From NCBI RefSeq assembly GCF_000717875.1, contig NZ_JOCT01000003.1, positions 186,001 to 250,000 of the forward strand: a DNA stretch of 64,000 bases, read 5' to 3'. The notes beneath the pieces are model-generated. The model saw only the letters and a program-made list of their open reading frames with translations, had not been told where the DNA came from and did no database searches. This DNA comes from Streptomyces sp. NRRL S-455 (GTDB taxonomy: Bacteria; Actinomycetota; Actinomycetes; Streptomycetales; Streptomycetaceae). Position 1 is the first letter of the stretch; each line of letters opens with the position of its first letter. The position numbers and the translations under genes are program-made. Positions 52,820 through 62,872 of the stretch are shown piece by piece.

Positions 52820-52872
52820 TGAACAGAATGGGTCTACGGTGGACCGTGCCGAGGTAGTTCAATGCTCAACAT
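52809..52872. promoter_or_regulatory. symmetric operator between the 52-aa gene and yceI
   Basis: atgttgaacattgaac (52809-52824) and gttcaatgctcaacat (52857-52872) are reverse complements at 15 of 16 positions, 32 bp apart. Each arm is itself partly palindromic (TTGAACATTGAA type), as for MarR-family dimers. The left arm covers the yceI -35 and the right arm lies just past its transcription start. Confidence 0.75.
52812..52840 (+). promoter_or_regulatory. yceI promoter (TTGAAC - 17 bp - TACGGT)
   Basis: TTGAAC at 52812-52817 and TACGGT at 52835-52840 with a 17-bp spacer, lying between and over the operator arms. Confidence 0.6.
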
Positions 52873-52874
52873 GA

Positions 52875-54485
<1,611 letters not shown>

Positions 54486-54503
54486 CTACCCCTTCGTTCC
54501 CCC

Positions 54504-54539
54504 GTGCGGGCCCGGTGCCGTCGAGCGCCGGGCCCGCAC
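54504..54539 (+). terminator. trypsin gene terminator
   Basis: gtgcgggcccgg (54504-54515) pairs perfectly with ccgggcccgcac (54528-54539), 19 bp past the stop. Confidence 0.85.
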
Positions 54540-54679
54540 GCCCTCGGCTTGCGCCCGCTGCACCAGCAACTCCGCGCGTCTGTTCGCGAACATGGGCGAT
54601 GGCATCCGGGGAGATGCCCAGGCCGCCCCGCTTGGACCGCGCTCCTCCGCCCAGGCGCGGGAGGCGTGCGGAAAACCGG

Positions 54680-54709
54680 TGGACCCGGTCCCCAGGGCGA
54701 ACCTAGTCT
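54680..54709 (+). promoter_or_regulatory. promoter of the cmlR leader (TGGACC - 18 bp - TAGTCT)
   Basis: TGGACC at 54680-54685 and TAGTCT at 54704-54709. The -10 ends seven bases before the leader ATG, so the leader transcript begins at or next to its start codon. Confidence 0.6.
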
Positions 54710-54716
54710 GCGGGGC

Positions 54717-54794
54717 ATGTCCAGCCCCGAGGCGTCCAGACTGCGGCCACCGGCACTCCGGTGGCTGCTCGTGACGCCGATGCCGGGCCGCTGA
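54717..54794 (+). CDS. leader peptide of the chloramphenicol-type exporter, 25 aa
   Basis: ATG 54717 to TGA 54794 encodes MSSPEASRLRPPALRWLLV then TPMPGR. It is preceded by a -10 with no ribosome site (leaderless). Its own coding region holds a perfect 8-bp hairpin (54746-54753 with 54758-54765). Downstream, ctccgc (54808-54813) can pair with gcggag (54862-54867), which is the ribosome site of the exporter. This is the layout expected for drug-induced translational attenuation, which has been described for chloramphenicol resistance genes. Confidence 0.6.
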   Translation: MSSPEASRLRPPALRWLLVTPMPGR

Positions 54795-54874
54795 GGCTGC
54801 CCGCTCGCTCCGCTGCCGGTGTGCCGTCCGACGTGTCGTGTCCGTCGTTCGACTTCCGGGTGCGGAGTTTCCTC

Positions 54875-56053
54875 ATGCCGTTCGCTCTTCTTCTGCTGGG
54901 CCTTGCCGTGTTCGCGCAAGGCACGTCCGAGTTCATGCTGTCCGGGCTGGTGCCGGACATAGCGCGGGATCTGGGGGTGTCCGTTCCCGCGGCCGGGGCG
55001 CTGACCTCGGCGTTCGCCGCGGGGATGGTCGTCGGGGCGCCGCTGGTGGCGGGGCTCGCGCGGCGCTGGCCGCGCCGGGGTGCGCTGCTGTCGTTCCTCG
55101 TCGTCTTCCTCGCCGTCCACGTCACCGGTGCGCTCACCAGCAGTTTCGAGGTCCTGCTCGTCACCCGGGTCGTGGGCGCCGTCGCCAACGCCGGGTTCCT
55201 CGCCGTCGCTCTCGTGGCCGCCGTGGGCATGGTCCCGCCGGACGCCAAAGGGCGGGCGACGTCCGTGCTGCTGGGCGGGGTGACACTGGCCTGCGTGGCC
55301 GGGGTCCCCGCCGGGGCCGTGCTGGGCGAACTGTGGGGATGGCGAGCGGCGTTCTGGGCCGTCGCGCTGGTGTCGGTGCCGGCGCTGGTGGCGGTGGCGC
55401 GGTCCGTGCCGGGCGGCGCCGCCGGGGGTGCGCCGCCCGCGCTGCGGGGTGAGCTGCGGTCGCTGCGCAGTCCCCGGCTCGTGGTCACGCTGCTGCTGGG
55501 AGCCCTGGTCAACGGCGCGACGTTCTGCACCTTCACCTATCTCGCGCCGCTGGTCACCGAGGTGACGGGCCTGGGCGGCGGCTGGATTCCCGGGGTGCTC
55601 GCGCTCTTCGGGGCAGGGTCGTTCGCGGGGGTGACCGTCGCGGGCCGGTTCGCCGACCGGCGTCCCGTGCCGGTGCTGGTGGGCGGGGGCTTCGCGGTGT
55701 GCGTGGGCTGGTGCCTCCTCGCGCTCGGGGCCGGGCACCCCGCCCTGGCGCTCACGCTCGTCTTCGTCCAGGGGGCGCTGTCCTTCGGCGTCGGAGCGAC
55801 ACTGATCTCCCAGGCCCTCTACGCGGCCCCGGGGGCACCAACGCTGGCCGGCGGTCTCGCCACGGCGGCGCTCAACGTGGGCGCCGCGCTGGGCCCCTGG
55901 GCGGGCGGCGCGGCGATCGGCGCCGGGTTCGGCTACCGGTCGCCGGTGTGGGTCAGCGCGGGGCTGGTCGTGCTGGCGTGGGGCGTGGCGGGGGTGGTGC
56001 GGCGACAGCGACGGCACCAGGTGGAGCGGGACACAGGGGTGTCGCGGCGCTGA
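54875..56053 (+). CDS. cmlR: chloramphenicol-type MFS exporter (CmlR/Cmx family)
   Basis: A 392-aa twelve-TM drug/proton antiporter. It begins MPFALLLLGLAVFAQGTSEF and continues LSGLVPDIARDLGVSVPAAG and RATSVLLGGVTLACVAGVPAG, closely like the S. lividans chloramphenicol resistance protein, whose length is also 392 from memory. The ATG at 54875 follows GCGGAG; the ORF runs 38 unlikely codons upstream. Resistance is inferred. Expression probably depends on the leader peptide upstream. Confidence 0.88.
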   Translation: MPFALLLLGLAVFAQGTSEFMLSGLVPDIARDLGVSVPAAGALTSAFAAGMVVGAPLVAGLARRWPRRGALLSFLVVFLAVHVTGALTSSFEVLLVTRVVGAVANAGFLAVALVAAVGMVPPDAKGRATSVLLGGVTLACVAGVPAGAVLGELWGWRAAFWAVALVSVPALVAVARSVPGGAAGGAPPALRGELRSLRSPRLVVTLLLGALVNGATFCTFTYLAPLVTEVTGLGGGWIPGVLALFGAGSFAGVTVAGRFADRRPVPVLVGGGFAVCVGWCLLALGAGHPALALTLVFVQGALSFGVGATLISQALYAAPGAPTLAGGLATAALNVGAALGPWAGGAAIGAGFGYRSPVWVSAGLVVLAWGVAGVVRRQRRHQVERDTGVSRR

Positions 56054-56221
56054 GTCCAGCCGGTGGGACGGTACGGGTCGCGGGGTGCTCCCCGCCGCCC
56101 GCCCGGGGACTCAGGGGCGGGAGCGACGAGGTGCGGCAGCGGGTCGCGTGAACCGCACCGGGCAGGCCTCGCAGACCGAGGCGTTTCCCGAACCGAACGC
56201 GCGCCGTGCCGCAGGGGCTCG

Positions 56222-57559
56222 TCAGAAGCCGCCGCCGAAGTCTCCCCCACCACCGAAGTCCCCGCCGCCGAAGCCGCCGCCGAAGTCTCCGGTGTCGTAG
56301 TCCGCGCCGGAGACGTCGCCGCCCTCGTAGCCGCCGAAGTCGCCGTAACCGGAGCCGTAGTCGGCCGCGTAGGCGGGGCCGGCCATCATGCTGCCGAGCA
56401 TGGTGCCGACGAGGAGGCCGGGCAGGAGGCCGCCGCCGAAGTAGCCGCCGGCCCACGGGCCGTACGCCGGGCCGGCCTCCCAGTACGGGCGGCGGCCGTA
56501 GTCGGTGTCGACCTCTCGGATCAACGGGTCGCGGCCCTCGGCGAGACGGGTCCGGTCGGCCGCGCAGACCGGGACCTCGCGTTCGGTGCCGCCCTGGGGC
56601 GTCCAGCGGGCGTCGGCGACCGAGGGGCCGTGGCGCGGGTCGAAGAAGCACGGCGGGCGGCGCTCCGGCAGCGGGGCCCCCGTGCGGCGGGCCGCGAGGC
56701 GTGCCAGGGAGAACCGGCCGTCCTCCACGGCCTCGGTGACGGCCTTGACGTCCTCCGGCCTCGTCGCGGCCGCCATCAGGGACTTCGACCGCTCGTAGGC
56801 GTCCAGGGCGCGTTCGTAGTCGGTACGCATCGCGTCGTCGGCGCCCGGCTCCCCGGGATGGAAGTCGAGCCGGTCCAGCTCCTCACCGAAGGCCGTGATG
56901 TCCTCGTCGACCACCACGCGCAGCTTCTCCAGCGCGGCCCGCTGCTCCTCCTCGTGGCGGCGGCGGTTGCGCCGTGCCAGCGCGTAGGCACCCGCGCCGC
57001 CGGCCGCGACCAGGGCGCCGACCGTGATCAGACCGCCGACCGGTACATCGCTGCCCGAGCCGTCGCTCCAGCTGCTCGGCGCCGAACCGCCCACGTTGCG
57101 CAGGGCGCCGTCGACGAAGTCGTTCAGCTGGGCCTTGGCGTCGCCCGCGCCCTGGACGGCTGTGACCAGGTTGGACACCGACTGAGCGCTCATCACCGCG
57201 CTGTCCGCCCTGGCGTCGAACTTCTCGCCGAGGCGGATGCCGTACAGGCCGGTGACGCCGGTCTCGGTACGGAGGTTCTTGAAGAGGTCCTGCGTGGGGT
57301 AGTCGGCCGGAAGGACCGCCACGAAGACGGGCTTGTCCGCGTCCTTGATCTTGTCGGCGAGCGCCTCGGCGTCCGATGCGGCGAGCTGGTCGGAGGCGGC
57401 GGGATCGACGTAGACGGGACTCTCACGGAGCTCGTTGGCGACCTTCGACAGATCGGTGGCCGCGTGCGCCCCGGGCGCACCGACCATCAGCACCGCCAGT
57501 ACGGCGGCGACCGGCACGATCAGCAGACGTACGACGGTGCGTACCAGCGCGGCCTTCAT
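56222..57559 (-). CDS. secreted/membrane TPM-domain-like protein with Gly/Phe/Asp-rich tail
   Basis: A 445-aa protein. The signal segment (VRLLIVPVAAVLAVLMVGAPGAHA) is followed by a domain resembling TPM/DUF4350-type extracytoplasmic modules (VFVAVLPADYPTQDLFKNLR), then a membrane helix (GLITVGALVAAGGAGAYALARR) with RRNRRR inside. A cytoplasmic helical region includes PCFFDPRHGP, and the C-terminus is a Gly/Phe/Asp repeat (GGGFGGGDFGGGGDFGGGF). The ATG at 57559 has TAGCTT about seven bases upstream, so it may be leaderless. Function unknown; similar proteins are membrane-bound and repeat-tailed. It is divergent from the SLATT-like gene. Confidence 0.7.
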   Translation of the reverse strand: MKAALVRTVVRLLIVPVAAVLAVLMVGAPGAHAATDLSKVANELRESPVYVDPAASDQLAASDAEALADKIKDADKPVFVAVLPADYPTQDLFKNLRTETGVTGLYGIRLGEKFDARADSAVMSAQSVSNLVTAVQGAGDAKAQLNDFVDGALRNVGGSAPSSWSDGSGSDVPVGGLITVGALVAAGGAGAYALARRNRRRHEEEQRAALEKLRVVVDEDITAFGEELDRLDFHPGEPGADDAMRTDYERALDAYERSKSLMAAATRPEDVKAVTEAVEDGRFSLARLAARRTGAPLPERRPPCFFDPRHGPSVADARWTPQGGTEREVPVCAADRTRLAEGRDPLIREVDTDYGRRPYWEAGPAYGPWAGGYFGGGLLPGLLVGTMLGSMMAGPAYAADYGSGYGDFGGYEGGDVSGADYDTGDFGGGFGGGDFGGGGDFGGGF

Positions 57560-57702
57560 ATCTTCGAAGCTACCCGAATCGGGACAGAAAGGGACATCCG
57601 TCAGGGTCAAGAATTCCGGGGGGAGCTGCGCCTACGATGCCTTGTCACCGCGGTGGGGCCTCTCCGGCCCACCGGTTCAGCAGAAGGGGCGGGTACAGGG
57701 GC

Positions 57703-58389
57703 ATGTTCGGAAGACGCAGGGCCGCGGACATCACGGTGTCCGCACTCGCCGAGCTGGACCGGTCGCGTACGCGGGCCGACCTGCTGTGGGAGCTGTTCCG
57801 GCATGCCGAGGCGGAGGTGACGGGGGCGATCGGCTGGTACCTGGCGCGGCGCCGGGGGCCATCGCTGTGGTCGCGTTCGTTGCGGGCGCTGGCCGCGTTG
57901 CTGGTCATAGTCGGCTCGATCACGCCACTGGTGCACGCGGCTGCCCCTACGACCGTGCAGCCCGAGTGGGGTTTCGTCTTTCTGGCCGGCGGGGCGGGCT
58001 GCGTTCTGTTCGACCGGATCTTCGGCTTCTCGGCGTCCTGGACGCGGTACATCCGCACGGAACTGGCCCTGCAGCAGATCCTGAAGCGGGCGCAGTCCGA
58101 GTGGTCGCAGACGTTTCTGCGAACCACCGACTCCCCCAGCGACAAGGAGCAGGCCGCGCTGCTCGGGGTCATCGAGCGGTTGCGCACGGACGCCCAGCGG
58201 ATCATCGAGGACGAGGGCTCGGCATGGGTCGGCTACCTGGCCGACGGGGTGGAGGAACTGACCCGCTCCACGTCCCACGCCTCCGGGCAGCGTCCGGGCG
58301 GAGCGGGGCTGTTTCGGCTCGACCGGGTGCCGGGGCGGGAGCGGGGTGGTGACGCCCCCGTGCCGAGGTCTCGCGACACGGCGATGTGA
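57703..58389 (+). CDS. two-TM membrane protein, SLATT-domain-like
   Basis: A 228-aa protein: an N-terminal helix (VSALAELDRSRTRADLLWELFRHAEAEV), two adjacent membrane helices (ALAALLVIVGSITPLVHAA and WGFVFLAGGAGCVLFDRIFGF) and a long C-terminal helical part (TELALQQILKRAQSEWSQTFLR). This helix-2TM-helix plan fits the SLATT effector family, which in some conflict systems forms pores triggered by nucleotide second messengers. Here there is no nucleotide-generating partner. The ATG at 57703 has a weak GGGGC before it. Assignment rests on architecture, so it is tentative. Confidence 0.55.
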   Translation: MFGRRRAADITVSALAELDRSRTRADLLWELFRHAEAEVTGAIGWYLARRRGPSLWSRSLRALAALLVIVGSITPLVHAAAPTTVQPEWGFVFLAGGAGCVLFDRIFGFSASWTRYIRTELALQQILKRAQSEWSQTFLRTTDSPSDKEQAALLGVIERLRTDAQRIIEDEGSAWVGYLADGVEELTRSTSHASGQRPGGAGLFRLDRVPGRERGGDAPVPRSRDTAM

Positions 58390-58434
58390 GACTCGGCAGC
58401 TCGGCGTTTCCAGGTGCTCGGCGTTGGTGCTGAC

Positions 58435-58588
58435 GCCGGGGCGTTGCGCAGCCCGGCGGTGCGGGGTGCCGCTGCGCCCACCCGTGCCGCCCCCAGCGGC
58501 ACGACTGCCCGCAGCTGGGACAGCCCGCACCCGCGCATGCACGGAAGGGGACGTGTCGGGGGGTGTCCGCCCGCAGCTGGTTGGCGCG
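58435..58588. repeat. repeat-rich intergenic segment after cimA
   Basis: Contains gtgccgct/agcggcac (58466-58473 with 58495-58502) around a G/C-rich loop, and two copies of gcccgcagctgg (58507-58518 and 58569-58580). The pattern is known from Streptomyces intergenic DNA. It abuts the unusual 3' end of cimA. No gene is seen in 58390-58588. Confidence 0.55.
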
Positions 58589-60142
58589 TCAACGGACAGT
58601 CAATTGATCTCCGACCCCATCGCGCCGTTCCGAGGACGTCGACCATTCGCCGGAGCCGTCCGACGTGGAGATCAGTACGCGGGTCGTCGAGTTGGTGCCG
58701 TGCCTGCCCTCCAGGATGCGGACCTTGTAGTCCACCAGCTCCAGCTTGGCGAGCTGGGGATAGATCTTCTCCAGGCCGACGCGCAGCGCGCGGTCCAGCG
58801 CGTTGACCGGCCCGTTGCCCTCGGCCGTGGCGACGATGCGCTCGCCCTTCGCCCACAGCTTCACCGTGGCCTCGTTGGCGTGGGACCCGTCCGGCCGGTC
58901 CTCGACGATGGCGCGCCAGGACTCCACCTCGAAGTAGCGCAGCGGCTCGCCCTGGACCTCGGTCCGCAGGAGCAGTTCGAAGCTCGCGTCCGCCGCCTCG
59001 TACGTGTAGCCCCTGAGCTCGCGCTCCTTCACCCGCTCGACCACCCGGCCGACCAGCTCCCGGTCGCCGCCGAGGTCGATACCGAGTTCCTTGCCCTTGA
59101 GCTCGATGGACGCCCGCCCCGCCATGTCGGAGACCAGCATCCGCATGGTGTTGCCGACCAGCTCGGGGTCGATGTGCTGGTACAGGTCCGGGTCGACCTT
59201 GATCGCCGAGGCGTGCAGGCCGGCCTTGTGGGCGAAGGCGGAGAGGCCGACGTAGGGCTGGTGGGTGGAGGGGGTCAGGTTGACCACCTCGGCGATGGCG
59301 TGCGAGATGCGCGTCATCTCGCGCAGGTGCCCCTCGGGCAGGACCTTCTTGCCGTACTTCAGCTCCAGCGCCGCCACGACCGGGAAGAGGTTCGCGTTGC
59401 CGACGCGCTCCCCGTAACCGTTGGCCGTGCACTGCACGTGCGTCGCGCCCGCGTCGACGGCGGCCAGGGTGTTGGCGACCGCGCACCCCGTGTCGTCCTG
59501 GGCGTGGATGCCGAGCCGCGCGCCGGTGTCGGCCAGAACCGTGGAGACGACCGCCTGGATCTGCGCCGGGAGCATGCCGCCGTTGGTGTCGCAGAGGATC
59601 ACCACGTCCGCGCCGGCCTGGGACGCCGTCCGGACCACGGACTTCGCGTACTCGGGGTTCGCCCGGTAGCCGTCGAAGAAGTGCTCGCAGTCGACGAACA
59701 CCCGGCGGCCCTGCTCCGTCAGGAACGACACCGTGTCGCGGACCATCGCCAGGTTCTCGTCCAGGGTGGTGCGCAGGGCGAGTTCGACATGGCGGTCGTG
59801 CGACTTGGCGACCAGAGTGATCACCGGGGCGCCGGACTCCAGCAGCGCTTTGACCTGCGGGTCCTCCGCGGCGGTGGTGCCGGCCCGTCGGGTGGAGCCG
59901 AAGGCGACCAGCTGCGCGTGCCGGAAGTCGATCTCCTCCTGGGCGCGGGCGAAGAACTCGGTGTCGCGGGGGTTCGCGCCGGGCCAGCCGCCCTCGATGA
60001 AGCCCACACCGAAGTCGTCCAGGTGGCGAGCGATGGCGAGCTTGTCGGCGACGGTGAGGTTGATGCCCTCCCGCTGGGCGCCGTCGCGCAGGGTGGTGTC
60101 GAAGACGTGGAAGGAATCGTCGAGCTCGCTGCTTGCGGTCAT
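58589..60142 (-). CDS. cimA: citramalate synthase (R-citramalate from pyruvate), C-terminus atypical
   Basis: A 517-aa enzyme of the LeuA/CimA family that starts a threonine-independent route to isoleucine. It has FDTTLRDGAQREGINLT, ILCDTNGGM, GIHAQDDTGCAVANTLAAVDAGATHVQCTANGYGERVGNA and the C-terminal LeuA dimer domain. The ATG at 60142 follows AGGAGC. The last residues (GEWSTSSERRDGVGDQLTVR) do not resemble the usual family end, which I recall continuing past GEWST with a GVGxNIIEASW-type helix, so the C-terminus seems replaced by read-through into repeat DNA. No frameshift restores the normal tail. Upstream lies a candidate leader and terminator. Confidence 0.9.
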   Translation of the reverse strand: MTASSELDDSFHVFDTTLRDGAQREGINLTVADKLAIARHLDDFGVGFIEGGWPGANPRDTEFFARAQEEIDFRHAQLVAFGSTRRAGTTAAEDPQVKALLESGAPVITLVAKSHDRHVELALRTTLDENLAMVRDTVSFLTEQGRRVFVDCEHFFDGYRANPEYAKSVVRTASQAGADVVILCDTNGGMLPAQIQAVVSTVLADTGARLGIHAQDDTGCAVANTLAAVDAGATHVQCTANGYGERVGNANLFPVVAALELKYGKKVLPEGHLREMTRISHAIAEVVNLTPSTHQPYVGLSAFAHKAGLHASAIKVDPDLYQHIDPELVGNTMRMLVSDMAGRASIELKGKELGIDLGGDRELVGRVVERVKERELRGYTYEAADASFELLLRTEVQGEPLRYFEVESWRAIVEDRPDGSHANEATVKLWAKGERIVATAEGNGPVNALDRALRVGLEKIYPQLAKLELVDYKVRILEGRHGTNSTTRVLISTSDGSGEWSTSSERRDGVGDQLTVR

Positions 60143-60258
60143 GGTCTCAAGGCTCCTGAGGATGGGATCTCGGTCGTACCGGAATGACCGGCTCCACCGC
60201 CCTCACATACTCCCTCGCGCTCTCGCCTCCGGCTGCGGGTGGGCCAGAAATGCGAAAA

Positions 60259-60280
60259 ACCTCTCGCGGGTGCGAGAGGT
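60259..60280 (-). terminator. intrinsic terminator/attenuator upstream of cimA
   Basis: acctctcgc and gcgagaggt form a perfect 9-bp stem with a 4-base loop. On the minus strand it is followed by TTTTTCGC, a genuine U tract. It lies between ilvE and cimA, 117 bp before the cimA start. Confidence 0.8.
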
Positions 60281-60334
60281 CTGCGCGCGGGTCGAGGACG
60301 ACGGTGTCCGCCCGTACCTGGTCGTACGTGGCGG

Positions 60335-60370
60335 TCACTGCGGACCGGCGCGCCTGCTGCCAATAATCAT
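60335..60370 (-). CDS. candidate isoleucine leader peptide for cimA, 11 aa
   Basis: ATG 60370 to TGA 60335 encodes MIIGSRRAGPQ. The two Ile codons are ATT ATT, a rare Ile codon in Streptomyces, in consecutive positions directly after the start. It precedes the U-tailed hairpin at 60259-60280 by 54 bases and the gene for the first step of isoleucine synthesis. No ribosome site is visible, so it may be leaderless. Ribosome stalling at the Ile codons could prevent the hairpin forming. This is inference from layout. Confidence 0.4.
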   Translation of the reverse strand: MIIGSRRAGPQ

Positions 60371-60457
60371 GGCGAACGAGAGCACGGGGGCAGTCTGGCA
60401 CAACCCCCGCGCCTCGCTCACGGCTGTCTCAGTATGCGGTCGGTCACGCAGGGGCAC

Positions 60458-61546
60458 TCAGCCCAGCTGGTGCATCCAGCCGTGCGTGTCCTCGGCCGTA
60501 CCCCGCTGGATGTCGAGCAGCGCCTGCCGAAGCCGCAGTGTGACCTCGCCCGGCTCCCCACCGCTCTGCTTCCATTCCGCCCCGGCCCGCTTCACCGTGC
60601 CGACCGGCGTGATCACCGCGGCCGTACCGCAGGCGAACACCTCGGTCAGCGACCCGTTCTCCGAGTCCCGCTGCCACTGCTCGACCGACACCCGCCCCTC
60701 CTCGGCCTCGTAGCCCAGGTCGCGGGCCACGGCCAGCAAGGAGTCACGCGTGACGCCTTCCAGGATGGAGCCCGTCAGCGAGGGTGTGACGATCTTGTCG
60801 CCGTACACGAAGTACAGGTTCATCCCGCCGAGCTCCTCGACCCACCGGTGCTCCACGGCGTCGAGGTAGCAGACCTGGTCACAGCCCTTGGCGGCGGCCT
60901 CGGCCTGGGCGAGCAGGGACGCCGCGTAGTTGCCGCCCGTCTTCGCGTCGCCCATGCCGCCGGGGACGGCACGCACGCGGTCCTCGGAGACCCAGATGGA
61001 CACCGGCTTCACACCACCGGGGAAGTACGCACCGGCAGGCGAGGCGATCACCAGGAACAGGTACTCGTTGGCCGGCTTCACACCGAGCCCGACCTCGGTG
61101 GCGATCATGAACGGGCGCAGGTACAGGGATTCCTCACCGCCGTGCGCCGGGACCCACGCCTTGTCCTGCTTCACCAGCGCGTCGCACGCCTCGATGAACG
61201 TCTCGACCGGCAGCTCCGGCATCGCCAGCCGCCGCGCGGACCGCTGGAAACGCTCGGCGTTCTTCTCGGGGCGGAACGTGGCGACCGAGCCGTCGGGGCG
61301 GCGGTAGGCCTTCAGGCCCTCGAAGATCTCCTGCGCGTAGTGCAGGACCGTGGTGGCGGGGTCGAGGGAGATCGGCGCGTACGGCACGAGCTGCCCGTCG
61401 TGCCAGCCGCGGCCTTCCGTCCACTTGATCGTCACCATGTGGTCGGTGAAGTGGCGGCCGAATCCGGGGTTGGCCAGGATCGCCTCGCGCTCGCTCGCGG
61501 AGAGCGGGCTGGCGGAGGGCTTGAGCTCGATCGTGGGCGTCGTCAT
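60458..61546 (-). CDS. ilvE: branched-chain amino acid aminotransferase
   Basis: A 362-aa PLP enzyme of fold type IV that interconverts Leu, Ile and Val with their keto acids. It shows [33 protein letters not shown] [17 protein letters not shown], the PLP-Lys in [19 protein letters not shown], and [13 protein letters not shown]. The ATG at 61546 follows AAGGACATC. An upstream ORF overlaps its start codon. It is flanked by leuB on one side and cimA on the other, all on the same strand. Confidence 0.96.
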   Translation of the reverse strand: MTTPTIELKPSASPLSASEREAILANPGFGRHFTDHMVTIKWTEGRGWHDGQLVPYAPISLDPATTVLHYAQEIFEGLKAYRRPDGSVATFRPEKNAERFQRSARRLAMPELPVETFIEACDALVKQDKAWVPAHGGEESLYLRPFMIATEVGLGVKPANEYLFLVIASPAGAYFPGGVKPVSIWVSEDRVRAVPGGMGDAKTGGNYAASLLAQAEAAAKGCDQVCYLDAVEHRWVEELGGMNLYFVYGDKIVTPSLTGSILEGVTRDSLLAVARDLGYEAEEGRVSVEQWQRDSENGSLTEVFACGTAAVITPVGTVKRAGAEWKQSGGEPGEVTLRLRQALLDIQRGTAEDTHGWMHQLG

Positions 61547-61629
61547 GGGTTGATGTCCTTCACCGGTTGTAGTGACGGGCCGCGCTCGGTACTGCTCTGA
61601 TGGTGACCAGTGCTAGGACTTCCGAGCAT
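61543..61629 (-). CDS. upstream ORF overlapping the ilvE start, 28 aa
   Basis: ATG 61629, preceded by GGAAAGAGGGA, opens a frame reading [17 protein letters not shown] and ending ...KDINP; its TGA overlaps the ilvE ATG (ATGA). This would couple ilvE translation to the uORF. It has no Leu/Ile/Val run, so classic attenuation is unlikely. It may be chance. Confidence 0.35.
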   Translation of the reverse strand: MLGSPSTGHHQSSTERGPSLQPVKDINP

Positions 61630-61655
61630 TCCCTCTTTCCGCAGCCTCGCGTTCG

Positions 61656-61661
61656 ATTATC
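61656..61661 (-). promoter_or_regulatory. ilvE -10 candidate (GATAAT)
   Basis: GATAAT on the minus strand, close to consensus in very G+C-rich DNA; the -35 is weak. It gives a leader of about 100 bases containing the uORF. Confidence 0.45.
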
Positions 61662-61738
61662 GCCCGGAGGCGGCGGCGGAAGGAACGGGGTGAAAAGCGG
61701 CCCGGTGGTCGATGGTGGCACCCGGCGGGAACATGCGG

Positions 61739-61771
61739 AAGCCGCCGGGTGCGGATGCGACCCGGCGGCTT
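61739..61771 (-). terminator. leuB terminator
   Basis: aagccgccgggt (61739-61750) and acccggcggctt (61760-61771) form a perfect 12-bp stem 20 bp beyond the leuB stop. Confidence 0.8.
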
Positions 61772-61790
61772 ACGAAAAAGCAGCGGCGGG

Positions 61791-62834
61791 TCAGCCGGCT
61801 ACTCGTACGGCGAGGGCGTCGCCGGTCTCCGAGGTGGAGCGGGCGGGCTTGCCGGTGCGCTCCGACAGGTCGGCGGAGACCGCCTCGTCGATGCGGGCGG
61901 CCTCGGCCTCGTAGCCGAGGTGGCGCAGGAGCAGGGCGACGGACAGCACGGTGGCGGTCGGGTCGGCCTTGCCCTGGCCGGCGATGTCCGGGGCCGAGCC
62001 GTGCACGGGCTCGAACATGGACGGGAACTCTCCGGACGGGTTGATGTTGCCGGAGGCGGCCACGCCGATGCCGCCGGAGACGGCCGCGGCGAGGTCGGTG
62101 ATGATGTCGCCGAAGAGGTTGTCGGTGACGATGACGTCGAAGCGCTCGGGCTGGGTGACCAGATAGATGGTGGCCGCGTCGACGTGCATGTACTCGGTGG
62201 TGACCTCGGGGAACTCCTCGGCCACCCTGTTGAAGACGTTCGTCCACAGATGACCCGCGAAGGTCAGCACGTTGTTCTTGTGGATCAGCGCCAGCTTCTT
62301 GCGCGGGCGGGCCTGGGCACGCGCGAAGGCGTCACGGACCACGCGCTCGACACCGTAGGCCGTGTTCACGGACACCTCGGTGGCGACCTCGTGCTCGGTT
62401 CCCTTGCGGATCGTGCCGCCGTTGCCGGTGTACGGGCCCTCGGTGCCCTCGCGGACCACGACGAAGTCGATCTGCGGCTCGCCGGCCAGCGGGGTGGCGA
62501 CACCCGGCAGCAGCTTAGAGGGGCGCAGGTTGACGTGGTGGTCGAAGGCGAAGCGGAGCTTGAGCAGGAAGCCGCGCTCCAGGACGCCGGACGGCACGCT
62601 CGGGTCGCCGATCGCGCCGAGCAGGATGGCGTCGTGCCGCTTCAGGGCGTCGAGGTCGGCGTCGGTGAGGGTCTCACCGGTGGCGTGGTAGCGCCGGGCG
62701 CCGAAGTCGTACTCCTTGGTCTCCAGCTTCACATCCTGCGGAAGGACGGCGGAGAGGACCTTCAGGCCTTCGGCCACGACCTCCTGGCCGATGCCGTCAC
62801 CGGGGATCACTGCGAGATTGATGCTGCGAGACAT
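61791..62834 (-). CDS. leuB: 3-isopropylmalate dehydrogenase
   Basis: A 347-aa NAD-dependent decarboxylating dehydrogenase, third step of leucine synthesis. It has the N-terminal [19 protein letters not shown], the substrate Arg loop [15 protein letters not shown], the catalytic Lys in [15 protein letters not shown] and the metal/NAD site [31 protein letters not shown] with [15 protein letters not shown]. The ATG at 62834 follows GAGGAGTAGGG. The length is the actinobacterial form. It is separated from ilvE by a terminator. Confidence 0.96.
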   Translation of the reverse strand: MSRSINLAVIPGDGIGQEVVAEGLKVLSAVLPQDVKLETKEYDFGARRYHATGETLTDADLDALKRHDAILLGAIGDPSVPSGVLERGFLLKLRFAFDHHVNLRPSKLLPGVATPLAGEPQIDFVVVREGTEGPYTGNGGTIRKGTEHEVATEVSVNTAYGVERVVRDAFARAQARPRKKLALIHKNNVLTFAGHLWTNVFNRVAEEFPEVTTEYMHVDAATIYLVTQPERFDVIVTDNLFGDIITDLAAAVSGGIGVAASGNINPSGEFPSMFEPVHGSAPDIAGQGKADPTATVLSVALLLRHLGYEAEAARIDEAVSADLSERTGKPARSTSETGDALAVRVAG

Positions 62835-62872
62835 GCGGGCACCCTACTCCTCGTCCCATGGGATGACACAGG

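Noticed and set aside
60147..60401. 84-aa ORF between ilvE and cimA
   Set aside because: It runs through the terminator hairpin and cimA leader with no ribosome site; the short Ile leader in another frame explains the region better.
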